Below, piece by piece: positions 1-9,014 of a stretch of DNA of 64,000 nt; position 1 is the first letter of the stretch; the number at the start of each line of letters is the position of its first letter. The notes under the pieces are model-generated. The model ran no database searches. It was given only the letters and a program-made list of their open reading frames with translations, and was not told where the DNA came from. The stretch comes from Chitinophaga rhizosphaerae (GTDB lineage Bacteria; Bacteroidota; Bacteroidia; Chitinophagales; Chitinophagaceae). The position numbers were made by a program, and so were the translations under genes. Where the stretch lies: NCBI RefSeq assembly GCF_003958645.1, contig NZ_RXLO01000013.1, positions 46,864-110,863 on the forward strand. Reading direction: 5' to 3'.

Positions 1-1
1 C

Positions 2-265
2 CTGGAAGAAGGATGCTCCATCGGCTACCGCCGGCCGGGGTATTGCGGAATGGGCATGGAGAAAGACGATTTCGGGGATTTCCTTTATGGTGAGCTGTAC
101 AAAGGCGTCATGCAACGCCCGCGCCGGTTTCGTTCCCGGGAAGAATTCATCGCATGGCTGGCGGAACAGTCTACCGCCTCCATGGCCCAACTCGATCATG
201 AGGACCCGCGGAAAAGGGGCGTATTGGTCATCACCCGCCAGCGATTGCTCGCCTTCACCGAATAA
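2..265 (+). CDS. Hypothetical protein, 3' end only
   Basis: This frame is open from the left edge of the window to a TAA at 263-265, so only the last 87 or so codons are visible. An internal ATG at 50 could be a start, but the frame continues upstream with protein-like sequence (LEEGCSIGYRRPGYCGMG), so I treat the gene as cut by the window edge. The visible part is soluble and mixed alpha/beta, rich in charged residues, with no membrane segment or motif I recognise. It ends just before a hairpin and converges with the dehydrogenase gene on the other strand. Confidence 0.5.
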   Translation: MEEGCSIGYRRPGYCGMGMEKDDFGDFLYGELYKGVMQRPRRFRSREEFIAWLAEQSTASMAQLDHEDPRKRGVLVITRQRLLAFTE

Positions 266-290
266 AGAAAGCCCTCCGCGCAGGAGGGCC
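262..290 (-). terminator. Rho-independent terminator of the sugar dehydrogenase gene
   Basis: GCCCTCC (271-277) and GGAGGGC (283-289) form a 7-bp perfect stem with a 5-base loop. Read on the minus strand the hairpin is followed by TTTCTTTATT, which gives an imperfect U-tract. It lies 26 bases past the stop of the minus-strand dehydrogenase and directly behind the convergent plus-strand gene. Confidence 0.7.
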
Positions 291-315
291 TCGTGATGCC
301 GGTTGGTTTTCATCT

Positions 316-1827
316 TCACTTCGCCGGTTTCCGTAATGATTTCACCGCTTCGGGCGCAACGGCGCCTGCCCTGTTGCTCCACGAACTGCGGATATGGGTG
401 GCCACGGCCGCGATATCGTCGTCAGACAAAAACCGGAACGCGGGCATTTGCTCCGTTGCCGGGGATTTGCTGCCGTTCAGCAGGATATGCAGCAAGGCTT
501 CCGGTTTGCCCGTTACTACCTTGCTGTGTTCGAGCGCGGGGAACGAGCCGGGAACGCCCTTCCCGTCTGCCTTGTGACAGGCTTCGCAATAACTTTTGTA
601 GACCGCGGGGCCTTTCGCCACAGGCGTTGCCGGCGCGGCGGCGGGGCCGGGCAACAGGGTGAGGCCTTTCGAATCCTGGATGGGAGAGAGGCGGATAATG
701 CGATCGTCTGCCGGGATGGGGAACCCTTTGCCGGGGTTCCAGTCGCGGTTGCTGGTGGCGAGGTAGACATCGCCTTCGGGCGATACGCAGATGTCGCGGA
801 TACGGCCGAACTGCTGCGTGAAATATACTTTTTCGCCCAGCACGGAATCGCGCGCGTCGTTGAGCCGGATCACGCGAAGGCTGGCGCCCTTGAGCGTTCC
901 GAGCAGCAGGGTGTTCTGCCAGTCGCGGATGGCGGAATGGTTGTAGTAATCGATGCCGGCCGGCGCGATGGTGGGCGTCCAGGCCATCGCAGGCGGAGTG
1001 AAAGGATTGGAATCGGCATATGCTTTTTCATCTGCCCGGTCGGCAAACCCTTCGATGTGCGGCCATGCGTAATATGCAGCTTTTTGAATGTGGTTCAGCT
1101 CATCGTCGGTAGCATCGCCATGCTCGGATGCGAACAATTGTCCGCGGTCGGTAAACGCGATGCCCTGGATATTCCGGTGCCCGCGCGACCATATATAATT
1201 CCCCGGGTAAGGGTTATCTGCCGGAACGGAGCCGTCGGCATTGAGGCGGAGCACTTTGCCGTTGAGCCTGGCCGTGTCTCCGGCGAATGCATCGTGCGCA
1301 GCGTCTCCCGTCGAGAAATACACTTTGCCGTCTGGCCCGATGATGACGCGCGATCCGTTGTGCCCCGTGTTGCCGGGAAATTCGAGCAGAATTTTAGGAT
1401 CGGTGAGCGTATCGTTGCCGCGGGTGTAACGCACGAGGCGCGACACGATCGAGGAATCGGGATTGCGATGGGTGTAGTCGAGGTATACGTAAGGTGCTGT
1501 GGGATGGACGGCCATGCCCAGCAGGCCCAGGGAACGGTGGCGGTATACTTCGGGAATGGTGAGCAGCAGCTGCTTTTCGCCCGTTGCGGGATCGATTTTG
1601 CTGACCGTGCCGCTTTGTTCAGTGAACCAGATATGCCCGTCGGGCCCCCAGCAGATTTCCCAGGGAACGTTCAGTTTTTCCGCTACTATGGAAATGCCGA
1701 GGGTGGTGGAATCAAGCTCCAGCGCGGATGTTACGGGTTGGTTGAATCGTTTGCCCGGCCCGTTGCAGGACAAAAGCACGCCCGCCGGCAGCAAAACCGG
1801 CAGCAGGTAAGGAAGCCATTTTTTCAT
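316..1827 (-). CDS. PQQ-type sugar dehydrogenase (GSDH family) fused to cytochrome c, lipoprotein
   Basis: The 503-residue product begins MKKWLPYLLPVLLP and has a lipobox ending in Cys21 (LLSC), so it is probably a lipoprotein facing the periplasm. Residues of about 45-395 match the glucose/sorbosone dehydrogenase six-bladed propeller (segments such as VPWEICWGPDGHIWFTEQ and GHNGSRVIIGPDGKVYFSTG). A C-terminal c-type cytochrome domain follows, with CEACH at 414-418 and a likely axial Met near 461 (TEQMPAF). The family oxidises aldoses to lactones using PQQ; the fused heme would pass electrons on to the respiratory chain. I chose the ATG at 1827 because it gives a clean signal peptide; an in-frame start at 1929 would add 34 unlikely residues. 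It is divergent from a lactonase gene across a palindromic promoter. The exact sugar is unknown. Confidence 0.85.
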   Translation of the reverse strand: MKKWLPYLLPVLLPAGVLLSCNGPGKRFNQPVTSALELDSTTLGISIVAEKLNVPWEICWGPDGHIWFTEQSGTVSKIDPATGEKQLLLTIPEVYRHRSLGLLGMAVHPTAPYVYLDYTHRNPDSSIVSRLVRYTRGNDTLTDPKILLEFPGNTGHNGSRVIIGPDGKVYFSTGDAAHDAFAGDTARLNGKVLRLNADGSVPADNPYPGNYIWSRGHRNIQGIAFTDRGQLFASEHGDATDDELNHIQKAAYYAWPHIEGFADRADEKAYADSNPFTPPAMAWTPTIAPAGIDYYNHSAIRDWQNTLLLGTLKGASLRVIRLNDARDSVLGEKVYFTQQFGRIRDICVSPEGDVYLATSNRDWNPGKGFPIPADDRIIRLSPIQDSKGLTLLPGPAAAPATPVAKGPAVYKSYCEACHKADGKGVPGSFPALEHSKVVTGKPEALLHILLNGSKSPATEQMPAFRFLSDDDIAAVATHIRSSWSNRAGAVAPEAVKSLRKPAK

Positions 1828-1874
1828 CGTGTGTGCATGATCGTTATCCCATCCATGGATTGGGAAACCCGGAT

Positions 1875-1894
1875 TTTCGGGTACGTACCCGAAA
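1875..1894. promoter_or_regulatory. 20-bp perfect palindrome in a divergent promoter (operator candidate)
   Basis: TTTCGGGTAC is followed directly by its exact reverse complement. The palindrome sits between the divergent dehydrogenase (start 1827) and lactonase (start 1957) genes, so one regulator bound here could control both. The inner GGTACGTACC recurs at 2868-2877. Confidence 0.6.
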
Positions 1895-1956
1895 GATAGG
1901 GATATTTTGCTGAAATTGTGTGCAGACAAGGATTTTATTTAATAATTTTCCGCACG

Positions 1957-2835
1957 ATGAAAATGCACGAAAGGATAGTGGCGCCGCTGTGGCTGGAAGC
2001 CGGGAACATGCTGGGGGAAAGTCCGCGTTGGGATGCAGCGCATAACCGCTGGATATGGGTAGACATTGCCGCCGGAAAGGTTTTTGTGCGGGAAGCGCCT
2101 GACGGCGAAATCCGCGAATGGCCGCCCGGCCGCCACGTTTCCCTCGCCCTGCCGGAAGACCGTGATCACCTCATCATCGCCCACCACGGCGGCATTTCCC
2201 GCCTCAGCCTGTTGCACGGCAACACCACGTTGCTTACAGACATGGGCCTGCATTGGAACGGTCTCCGTTGTAACGACGGCGCCGCCGATGCGCAGGGCCG
2301 CCTTTGGATCGGCACCACCACTTTCGATCACCGCGCAGGCGGCGGCGATCTTTATGTGATCGGGAAAACCCGGAGCGCTGAAGTGCGCTATCCCGCAGCA
2401 GCCTGTTCCAACGGCATCACCTGGAGCCCCGGCGGCAAAACGATGTATTACACCGACAGTCTTGCCCGAACCATCGTGGCATTCGACTTCGCGGAAAACG
2501 GCACGATCGCCAACGGGCGCGCCATCATCACCATTCTTCCCGCATCGGGCTTGCCAGACGGGATGGCCTGCGACGCAGAGGGCATGCTGTGGGTCGCGCT
2601 GTGGGGCGGCTTCGGCGTTGGGCGCTATAACCCTGCCACCGGCGAACAAATCAACTTCATAGAAATCCCCGTTCCCAATGCAACGGCCTGCTGTTTCGGC
2701 GGCCCCGGTCTCGACACCCTGGTAATCACTACCGCAGCTAAGGAAACCGACCTGGCACAATACCCCCTTTCAGGTAGCCTGTTTGCAGTGCAGCCGGGCG
2801 TTTCGGGGTTGCTTTCCGGCTGTATCGATATATAA
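1957..2835 (+). CDS. SMP-30/gluconolactonase family protein
   Basis: The 292-residue product has no signal peptide and follows the SMP-30/gluconolactonase/LRE propeller pattern. LGESPRWD (residues about 17-24) carries the metal-binding Glu, and CSNGITWSPGGKTMYYTDS and LPDGMACDAEGMLWVALWGG are the conserved Asn and Asp blades. Members hydrolyse sugar lactones to aldonic acids in a metal-dependent manner. Being divergent from a sugar dehydrogenase, it plausibly hydrolyses the lactone derived from that oxidation, although it looks cytoplasmic while the dehydrogenase is exported. The start at 1957 (ATGAAAATG) is chosen because homologs begin a few residues before the LGES motif; an earlier in-frame ATG at 1918 adds 13 residues that look non-coding. 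Confidence 0.85.
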   Translation: MKMHERIVAPLWLEAGNMLGESPRWDAAHNRWIWVDIAAGKVFVREAPDGEIREWPPGRHVSLALPEDRDHLIIAHHGGISRLSLLHGNTTLLTDMGLHWNGLRCNDGAADAQGRLWIGTTTFDHRAGGGDLYVIGKTRSAEVRYPAAACSNGITWSPGGKTMYYTDSLARTIVAFDFAENGTIANGRAIITILPASGLPDGMACDAEGMLWVALWGGFGVGRYNPATGEQINFIEIPVPNATACCFGGPGLDTLVITTAAKETDLAQYPLSGSLFAVQPGVSGLLSGCIDI

Positions 2836-2867
2836 ATCAAGCTGTTATTTCTAGTTGCCTACGTGGC

Positions 2868-2877
2868 GGTACGTACC
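2868..2877. promoter_or_regulatory. Second GGTACGTACC core (weak operator candidate)
   Basis: This 10-bp perfect palindrome is identical to the centre of the palindrome at 1875-1894. It lies in the 293-bp gap between the lactonase and the outer-membrane receptor, about 250 bp upstream of the receptor start. No other recognisable signal is seen in this gap (2836-3128). Confidence 0.3.
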
Positions 2878-3128
2878 CGCTGCACGTTGCCCGCAATCGT
2901 TTGCCGGTGCCGTGCCGTTTCCTGCCACTCATCGGTCATCCCAACCACCCGTCATTTGCCTGAAACTATCGGCACAACGGCACGTCTTTATAAAGAACGC
3001 CGCTGCCGCAGGATTCTTCCGTCAAATAATCCAGTAGCGCGGATTTGGGATGAACGGCCCGTGAAAACCGTGAATCCGCCCGAACTTTAATATCGTCATC
3101 CTTACAGCAACTATTATTTAACCTTGTT

Positions 3129-5543
3129 ATGCAACTCCGCTCCATTCTAACCGTGTTGATCCTCATTGTGTGCACCTCCGTCTCATTTGCGCAACGCAAC
3201 ATCTACCTCAAGGTCACCGACGCCGGAGGGAACCCGCTTCCTTTCGCCAGTGTGGTCGTGAAAAAGGCCGCAGATTCTTCGCTCGTGAAGGGACAGATGA
3301 GCGATACCGACGGCAAAATCCAGTTCGAGTCCGTCAACCCCGGGAAATATTTCATCGAAGCCTCCCAGATGGGGTTCACCACCGCACGCACAGCCGCTTT
3401 CCAGCTGCAGGAGAAAAACGTGGAATTGAAAGCTCTCGTACTCCAGGCCGCTCCCAAAAGCCTGAAAGGCGTTGAAGTAACGGCGCAGAAACCCTTCATC
3501 GAACGCGCGGAAGGAAAAACCGTGCTCAACGTCGAAGGCAGCGTGGCCGCGGCCGGCAACTCCGTGCTCGACCTCCTTCGCCGCGCACCGGGCGTTACGG
3601 TGGATAAAGACGATAACCTCGTCCTGAAAGGCAAACAGGGCGTAACGGTGATGATCGACGGAAAACTGACCTACCTGTCTAACGACGCGCTCGCCGAACT
3701 GCTGAAAAGCATGAACGCAGAGGGCGTATCTGCCATCGAAATAATTACCAGTCCCGGTGCGAAATACGATGCCGCCGGATCTTCGGGCATCATCAACATC
3801 AAGACGAAAAAAGGCCAGCTGACGGGCTTCAACGGATCGGTGAGCCTTTCGGGAGGCAACGGCCGGTACATGTATTACAGCACGGGCGTAACGCTCAACT
3901 GGAGAACGAAGAAATTCAACGCCTTCGGGAACTTCAACATCGGCGACCGCCAGGGATTCAATACCCGCGAACTGAACCGCAAAACCGGGGGCGACGAGCC
4001 ACTCCATTATCACCAGAGCGTATTCCAGAAAAACGATTTTCTCAACCGTTCCGGGAAGATCGGGTTCGACTGGTTCCTGGATGATAAACAAACCATCGGG
4101 GTGATGGCCAACGGGTATACCAACGCTTTCTGGCGCTCGGCGCCCAGTGCCACGGAGATCAGGCGGCCGGGGATGGATATCGATTCCGTCCTGTATTCTG
4201 ATGTATCGGGGAATAACCGTTTCCGCGGCATTTCCACCAACCTGAACTATAAACTGAAGATCGATACACTGGGGTCGGAATTATCCATGGACGCGGATTA
4301 TGCGAAATTTTACAACCGCATGCACACATATCTGTCTGACAGCATGCGCCGCGAAGCTGATCACCAGATATTGAACCAGAGCGCCCTTCGTACCCTGCCT
4401 TTCACCCACATTACCATCCGCAGCATCAAGGCCGACTGGGTGCAGGCGCTGAACAAATCAACCAAGCTGGAAGCGGGCGCCAAAGGGAGTTTCGTGGAAA
4501 CGGACAACAACATGGCCTACGATTCGATGGTTGGCGGCGGGTACAAACCCGTTTATTCCCAATACGATCAGTTCATTTACCGGGAAAATGTGCTAGCCGG
4601 TTACGCCACCCTGAAAAAGAACTGGAAGAAGCTCGATATGACCGCCGGGCTCCGTGTGGAACATACTTCCTCCGATGCAAATTCGATTTCGCTTAAAAAC
4701 CGGATCAAAAGAAACTATACCGATTTCTTCCCCAACTTCACCGTCGACTATAAAATCTCGGACGATCACAAGGTGGGCGCCACTTACAACAAGCGCATCA
4801 ACCGGCCGGGATACGGACAACTGAACCCGTTCATGTTCTTCCTCGACAAATACACCTTTTTCCGCGGGAACGCTTACCTCACGCCGGAATACACGCATAA
4901 CACCGAGCTGTCGTACACTTTTAAAAATAAATACATTTTCTCCGCAGGCTATTCGCAAACCAACGACGTGATCGATGAATATTTGATACTGAACGAAAAA
5001 TCGCGGGTGACGACGAGCACTTCCCGTAACCTGGGAACGCGGAAAAATATTTCGGCGGAAGTGACGCTGCCGGTGGATTTCACGAAATGGTGGAATACGA
5101 ACACCAATGCCGCCATTTTCCATAACCAGTATTACATCCGCGATTCGCTCGGGGATTTTTCGACCAAAAGCCTCTCCTGGCACTTTAATTCCACCCACAC
5201 CTTCTCCCTGCCCAAGGAGATCAAGATCGAGCTGAGCGGCTGGTACGAGGCGCCCAACGTATACGGCATCTGGCGCTCGAAAGCGATGTGGGCCGCCAAC
5301 GCCGGCGTGCAGAAAACGGTGATGAACAAGAAAGGCACGCTGAAAGTAAGCGTGAACGATATTTTCGCTTCCGCACGTTTCCGGGGAACGGCGGATTTCA
5401 ACAATGTATATCTCGATGTGAACAACCGCTGGCAAAACCGGACGCTGAACGTTTCGTTCACCTACCGCTTCGGGAATTCGAAAGTGGAAGGTGCGCGCGA
5501 ACGGAAATCGGGCAGCGAGGAGGAAAGCCGCCGCGCGGGTTGA
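3129..5543 (+). CDS. Outer-membrane beta-barrel receptor (CarboxypepD_reg, plug, OMP barrel)
   Basis: The 804-residue product has a signal peptide ending near residue 21 (VSFAQ). A carboxypeptidase-regulatory-like Ig domain covers about 22-105 (GNPLPFASVVVKKAADSSLV), and a plug-like domain about 115-215 includes LDLLRRAPGVTV and MIDGKLTYL. The rest is a long barrel region rich in alternating aromatic residues (for example YKISDDHKVGATYNKRINRPGY). This is the architecture of the Bacteroidota OMP_b-brl_3 group, related to TonB-dependent receptors but usually without a SusD partner, and none is encoded nearby. A substrate cannot be assigned. It ends in a charged Arg/Glu/Ser-rich tail instead of the usual aromatic C-terminal residue. 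Confidence 0.85.
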   Translation: MQLRSILTVLILIVCTSVSFAQRNIYLKVTDAGGNPLPFASVVVKKAADSSLVKGQMSDTDGKIQFESVNPGKYFIEASQMGFTTARTAAFQLQEKNVELKALVLQAAPKSLKGVEVTAQKPFIERAEGKTVLNVEGSVAAAGNSVLDLLRRAPGVTVDKDDNLVLKGKQGVTVMIDGKLTYLSNDALAELLKSMNAEGVSAIEIITSPGAKYDAAGSSGIINIKTKKGQLTGFNGSVSLSGGNGRYMYYSTGVTLNWRTKKFNAFGNFNIGDRQGFNTRELNRKTGGDEPLHYHQSVFQKNDFLNRSGKIGFDWFLDDKQTIGVMANGYTNAFWRSAPSATEIRRPGMDIDSVLYSDVSGNNRFRGISTNLNYKLKIDTLGSELSMDADYAKFYNRMHTYLSDSMRREADHQILNQSALRTLPFTHITIRSIKADWVQALNKSTKLEAGAKGSFVETDNNMAYDSMVGGGYKPVYSQYDQFIYRENVLAGYATLKKNWKKLDMTAGLRVEHTSSDANSISLKNRIKRNYTDFFPNFTVDYKISDDHKVGATYNKRINRPGYGQLNPFMFFLDKYTFFRGNAYLTPEYTHNTELSYTFKNKYIFSAGYSQTNDVIDEYLILNEKSRVTTSTSRNLGTRKNISAEVTLPVDFTKWWNTNTNAAIFHNQYYIRDSLGDFSTKSLSWHFNSTHTFSLPKEIKIELSGWYEAPNVYGIWRSKAMWAANAGVQKTVMNKKGTLKVSVNDIFASARFRGTADFNNVYLDVNNRWQNRTLNVSFTYRFGNSKVEGARERKSGSEEESRRAG

Positions 5544-5631
5544 TGCCTTTTCGTAACTTGGCCTCCGTGGCCACGCCGCTTACGAACCCGGAGAATCATG
5601 CATTCGCCGGGTTTTTTCGTATATTCCGAAT

Positions 5632-6780
5632 ATGAAAATTCCACGTTTTCTGGCGGTACTATGGTTAATGCTCAGCCTGGAACCCGCCATCGCACAGCAT
5701 CGCCTTCCCGATTGGGCCATGGGAGGGTTCGTGAGGCCCGAAGGCGTCAATCCCGTCATTTCCCCCGACAGTCTTGTAAAATTCTGGTGCCCCATGCGCG
5801 GCGACTCCGTGGCCTGGGAATCCAACGACACGTTCAATCCCGCCGCGGCGGTGAAAGACGGGCGCATCGTGCTGCTGTACCGTGCGGAAGACAAATCGGG
5901 TGTGGGCATCGGGTTCCGCACCTCCCGCCTCGGATATGCCGAAAGCCGCGACGGCATTGCTTTTGACAGGATGCGCACGCCGGTACTTTTTCCAGGGCCA
6001 GACAGCCAGCAGGTAAACGAATACCCCGGCGGGTGCGAAGACCCGCGCGTGGCCGTAACGCCCGGCGGACTGTACGTCATGCTCTACACCCAATGGAACC
6101 GCAAGATCGCACGGCTGGGCGTGGCCACCTCGCGCGATCTGGTGCGTTGGCAGAAGCACGGGCCCGCTTTCGCGAAGGCTTTTAATGGGAAGTTCGGGGA
6201 ACGGTGGAGCAAATCCGCTTCGCTGGTGACGGAAATCCTGGATGGAAAACAGGTGATCTCACAGATCAACGGGCGATATTTCATGTATTGGGGCGAAAAC
6301 GGGGTGTACGGCGCCTGGTCAGACAACCTGACCGACTGGGAGCCCGTGGTGGACGCGGCGGGCGAGCTGAAGGCGTTTATCCGTCCGCGTAACGGGTATT
6401 TCGACAGCGACCTCACGGAATGCGGGCCGCCGGCCATCAAAACCCCGTCCGGCATCCTGCTGCTCTATAACGGGAAGAACAAATCCGGCCCCAACCGCGA
6501 CCCCCGTTTCAACGCCAATGCCTATTGCGCCGGCCAGGTGCTGTTCGACGCGGCGGACCCTACGAAACCCATCGCCCGGCTGGACGTGCCGTTCCTCCGG
6601 CCCATGGCGCCTTTCGAGAAAAGCGGTCAGTACCGCGATGGAACGGTGTTCATCGAAGGGATGGCTTACCTCGGCGGGAAGTGGTACCTGTATTATGGAT
6701 GCGCCGATTCAAGGGTGGGCGTCGCTATCTACGATCCCGCGCAGCCGGCCGTGGCGGACCCTGTGCCCGAAGCGCCCTGA
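5632..6780 (+). CDS. Secreted glycoside hydrolase/phosphorylase of family GH130
   Basis: The 382-residue product carries a signal peptide (cleavage after IAQ, about residue 22). It has the five-bladed propeller pattern of GH130: FNPAAAVKDGRIVLLYRAED, then GGCEDPRV with the acidic residue at about 136-137, and near the C-terminus KWYLYYGCADSRVGVA. GH130 enzymes act on beta-mannosides; members without the phosphate-binding residues hydrolyse beta-1,2-mannosides, whereas phosphorylases are normally cytoplasmic, so export here favours a hydrolase. It follows the outer-membrane protein after an 88-base gap and may share its transcript. Substrate specificity cannot be read from the sequence. Confidence 0.75.
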   Translation: MKIPRFLAVLWLMLSLEPAIAQHRLPDWAMGGFVRPEGVNPVISPDSLVKFWCPMRGDSVAWESNDTFNPAAAVKDGRIVLLYRAEDKSGVGIGFRTSRLGYAESRDGIAFDRMRTPVLFPGPDSQQVNEYPGGCEDPRVAVTPGGLYVMLYTQWNRKIARLGVATSRDLVRWQKHGPAFAKAFNGKFGERWSKSASLVTEILDGKQVISQINGRYFMYWGENGVYGAWSDNLTDWEPVVDAAGELKAFIRPRNGYFDSDLTECGPPAIKTPSGILLLYNGKNKSGPNRDPRFNANAYCAGQVLFDAADPTKPIARLDVPFLRPMAPFEKSGQYRDGTVFIEGMAYLGGKWYLYYGCADSRVGVAIYDPAQPAVADPVPEAP

Positions 6781-6856
6781 TCGCCGCTCGTCATTTCCGG
6801 CTTGCAGAATCCGGTGTAATGTGTAGATTTAGTGCGCTATCTTACCCGTAACGCTT

Positions 6857-7942
6857 ATGCTCAGAACTTATGCCCTCGCCGGTTGCCTCCTGTGCTCCGC
6901 CGCCGCCATCGCGCAGCAGAAAATGGATTTCGAAAAGTACGATCCCGTATCCACGCTGAAAGTGCCGGAACATCCGTTGTCGCGCGCTAAATTCCCCTTT
7001 GTCGACGTCCATAACCACCAATGGAACATGGGCTCCGCATCGCTCGGGAACCTGACCAGTGCTATGGACAAGCTCAATATGCGCGTGATGGTGAATCTCA
7101 GCGGCGGCAACGGCAGCGGGCTGAAAGCCATGACGGATAACATCAAAGCCAGCGCGCCGAAGCGTTTCCTCGTGTTCCATAATATTAATTTCAATGGGAT
7201 CGGTGAGGAGGGATGGACGGCCAAAGCCGTGGCCCAGCTGGAACAGGATGTGCGCGAAGGTGCGGGGGGACTGAAGGTTTTCAAGAACCTCGGCCTCAGC
7301 GTGAAAGATAATAAAGGCAACCGCGTGGCGGTCGACGATCCCCGGCTGGACGCTATCTGGGCCAAGTGCGGCGAGCTGAAAATCCCGGTGCTGATCCACA
7401 CCGCCGATCCCAAACCCTTCTGGGACCCGGTAGACGAGCACAACGAGCGCTGGCTGGAGATCGTGACGCATCCCGGCCGCAAACGCGGGCCCGATAATCC
7501 CGCGCCCTGGGAAACGCTTATCGCCGAGCAGCACCGGATGTTCAAAAAACATCCCAAAACCACGTTCATCGACGCGCACTTCGGATGGTACGCAAACGAT
7601 CTGGCCAAACTTTCCCGGTTGATGGACGATATGCCCAACATCGTGGTGGAATTCGGTGCCGTGATCGCCGAACTGGGCCGTCAGCCCAAAACGGCGCGCG
7701 CGTTTTTCGAAAAGTACCAGGACAGGATCCTCTTCGGGAAAGATTCCTGGGTGCCGGAAGAATATGCCACCTATTTCCGCGTGCTGGAAACCGCGGACGA
7801 ATATTTCCCCTATCACAAGAAATACCATGCGTTCTGGCGCATGTACGGCCTCAACCTGCCGGATAATATCCTCAAAAAGGTATACTACAAAAACGCCCTC
7901 CGCATCCTGCCTAAAATCGATAAAACGCAATTCCCGGATTGA
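6857..7942 (+). CDS. Secreted amidohydrolase (Amidohydro_2 TIM barrel)
   Basis: The 361-residue product has a signal peptide ending after AIAQ (residue 20). VDVHNH (His52, His54) supplies the first metal ligands. IPVLIHTADP and TFIDAHFGWYANDL supply further histidines, and RILFGKDSWVPEEY a late Asp, in the order seen in amidohydrolase family 2 (TIM-barrel metal hydrolases or decarboxylases). Proteins of this type are common in Bacteroidota as exported enzymes of unknown substrate. The gene lies 76 bases after the GH130 gene on the same strand. Confidence 0.75.
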   Translation: MLRTYALAGCLLCSAAAIAQQKMDFEKYDPVSTLKVPEHPLSRAKFPFVDVHNHQWNMGSASLGNLTSAMDKLNMRVMVNLSGGNGSGLKAMTDNIKASAPKRFLVFHNINFNGIGEEGWTAKAVAQLEQDVREGAGGLKVFKNLGLSVKDNKGNRVAVDDPRLDAIWAKCGELKIPVLIHTADPKPFWDPVDEHNERWLEIVTHPGRKRGPDNPAPWETLIAEQHRMFKKHPKTTFIDAHFGWYANDLAKLSRLMDDMPNIVVEFGAVIAELGRQPKTARAFFEKYQDRILFGKDSWVPEEYATYFRVLETADEYFPYHKKYHAFWRMYGLNLPDNILKKVYYKNALRILPKIDKTQFPD

Positions 7943-7945
7943 TGT

Positions 7946-8440
7946 ATGAAGAATTGGCAGGTAGCACTTTCGTTTTACAGGACGATCGGATGGTTTGATT
8001 ACCGGGTGGCGGAAGAAAGGGCCCGGTTGACGGAAATTTACCGGCAATGCAGGACGATTGCGGGCAAGGCGCTGCATTTCAGTGCATCGGAAGGAGGCAC
8101 ATCCGATGATATTTTCCCTTTATGCCTGTTCCAGGAACAGCTGTATGGATTGAAGACCGGAAAAGAATTTATCTCCGTCGGTGTTTTTCCCATTCCCGAC
8201 AAAACTGAATTCGACGATGCGCTGGCGCGGGCTTCGCTTTCCTATGTAAATATGATGGTATATTTTTTTATGGCCGAACCGGAGTCTTTGCCGGAAACCA
8301 TCAATAATAATGCATATACGGAGCATGATCTTCCTCCGTTTATTAAAATTTCGATGGCGGATGAAGGACCGGTGGAGCTGACATGCTCGCCAGGAATTAT
8401 TTTACCGCAACAAATTGCGGAAGCCTGGCGGCGTTTGTAA
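7946..8440 (+). CDS. Hypothetical protein
   Basis: The 164-residue product starts at an ATG three bases past the preceding stop, so it is probably translated from the same transcript. It has no signal peptide or transmembrane helix. The N-terminal 50 residues look helical and the rest mixed alpha/beta. I recognise no family. The third-codon-position GC preference is weaker than in its neighbours (many AT-rich codons such as AAT, TTT and ATA), which may point to a different history. Confidence 0.55.
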   Translation: MKNWQVALSFYRTIGWFDYRVAEERARLTEIYRQCRTIAGKALHFSASEGGTSDDIFPLCLFQEQLYGLKTGKEFISVGVFPIPDKTEFDDALARASLSYVNMMVYFFMAEPESLPETINNNAYTEHDLPPFIKISMADEGPVELTCSPGIILPQQIAEAWRRL

Positions 8441-8466
8441 CTGCCGTATAAACCGTACATTGCAGC

Positions 8467-8925
8467 ATGCAGTACAAAATGGAAAAACCGGTGCGTGGCA
8501 CCATCGGGGAAGTGAAATACCGCTGCGTGATCGAATGGCGGAACGGGACCTTCATCGCGGATGAACCCGAAAAAACGGGCGGGCAGGATTCCGGCCCGGA
8601 CCCTTTCTCCCTTTTCCTCTCCTCGCTCGCATCCTGTACCCTGGCCACTTTGCGGATGTACATCGACCGCAAGGGGTGGGACATCCCTACCATCACCGTC
8701 AACTGCAACATGGCGCAGCGTGTGAACGACGGCCAGCTCATTTCCGTCATCGACCGCGACGTGTATTTCCATCCAGACGCCGATCCCGAGCAAAGGGAAA
8801 GGCTCCTGCAGATCGCGAAGGCCTGTCCCATTTCGAAAATGCTGGAGGGTTCCCTCCTGATCCGGACCGAGATCAGCGGGGGAGAAGCGTTTTCGGAGGA
8901 AATGATCCTGCGCAGCGGGGAATAA
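8467..8925 (+). CDS. OsmC family peroxiredoxin-like protein
   Basis: The 152-residue product has the two conserved cysteines of the OsmC/Ohr superfamily: Cys57 in LSSLASCTLATL at the start of the central helix and Cys120 in IAKACPISKML. The GPDPFSLFLSSLASC segment is typical. These proteins reduce organic hydroperoxides through the cysteine pair. Ohr and OsmC subtypes cannot be told apart with confidence here; the Cys-P-x-S motif is closer to the OsmC/YhfA side. It is a cytoplasmic protein. It lies 26 bases after the hypothetical gene. Confidence 0.8.
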   Translation: MQYKMEKPVRGTIGEVKYRCVIEWRNGTFIADEPEKTGGQDSGPDPFSLFLSSLASCTLATLRMYIDRKGWDIPTITVNCNMAQRVNDGQLISVIDRDVYFHPDADPEQRERLLQIAKACPISKMLEGSLLIRTEISGGEAFSEEMILRSGE

Positions 8926-9014
8926 CACATCATATTCCGCATGTGGCCCATTGTTGTAACGCAACGCTACGCGTGAGGCTGTTATAAATCCGTAAATTGT
9001 AACAAAAAAATATC

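Noticed and set aside
394..1899. Long open frame opposite the sugar dehydrogenase gene
   Set aside because: It lies wholly antisense to a gene with clear GSDH and heme motifs; its residue composition (rich in Arg, Gly, Val, Asp) is that of a GC-rich shadow frame.
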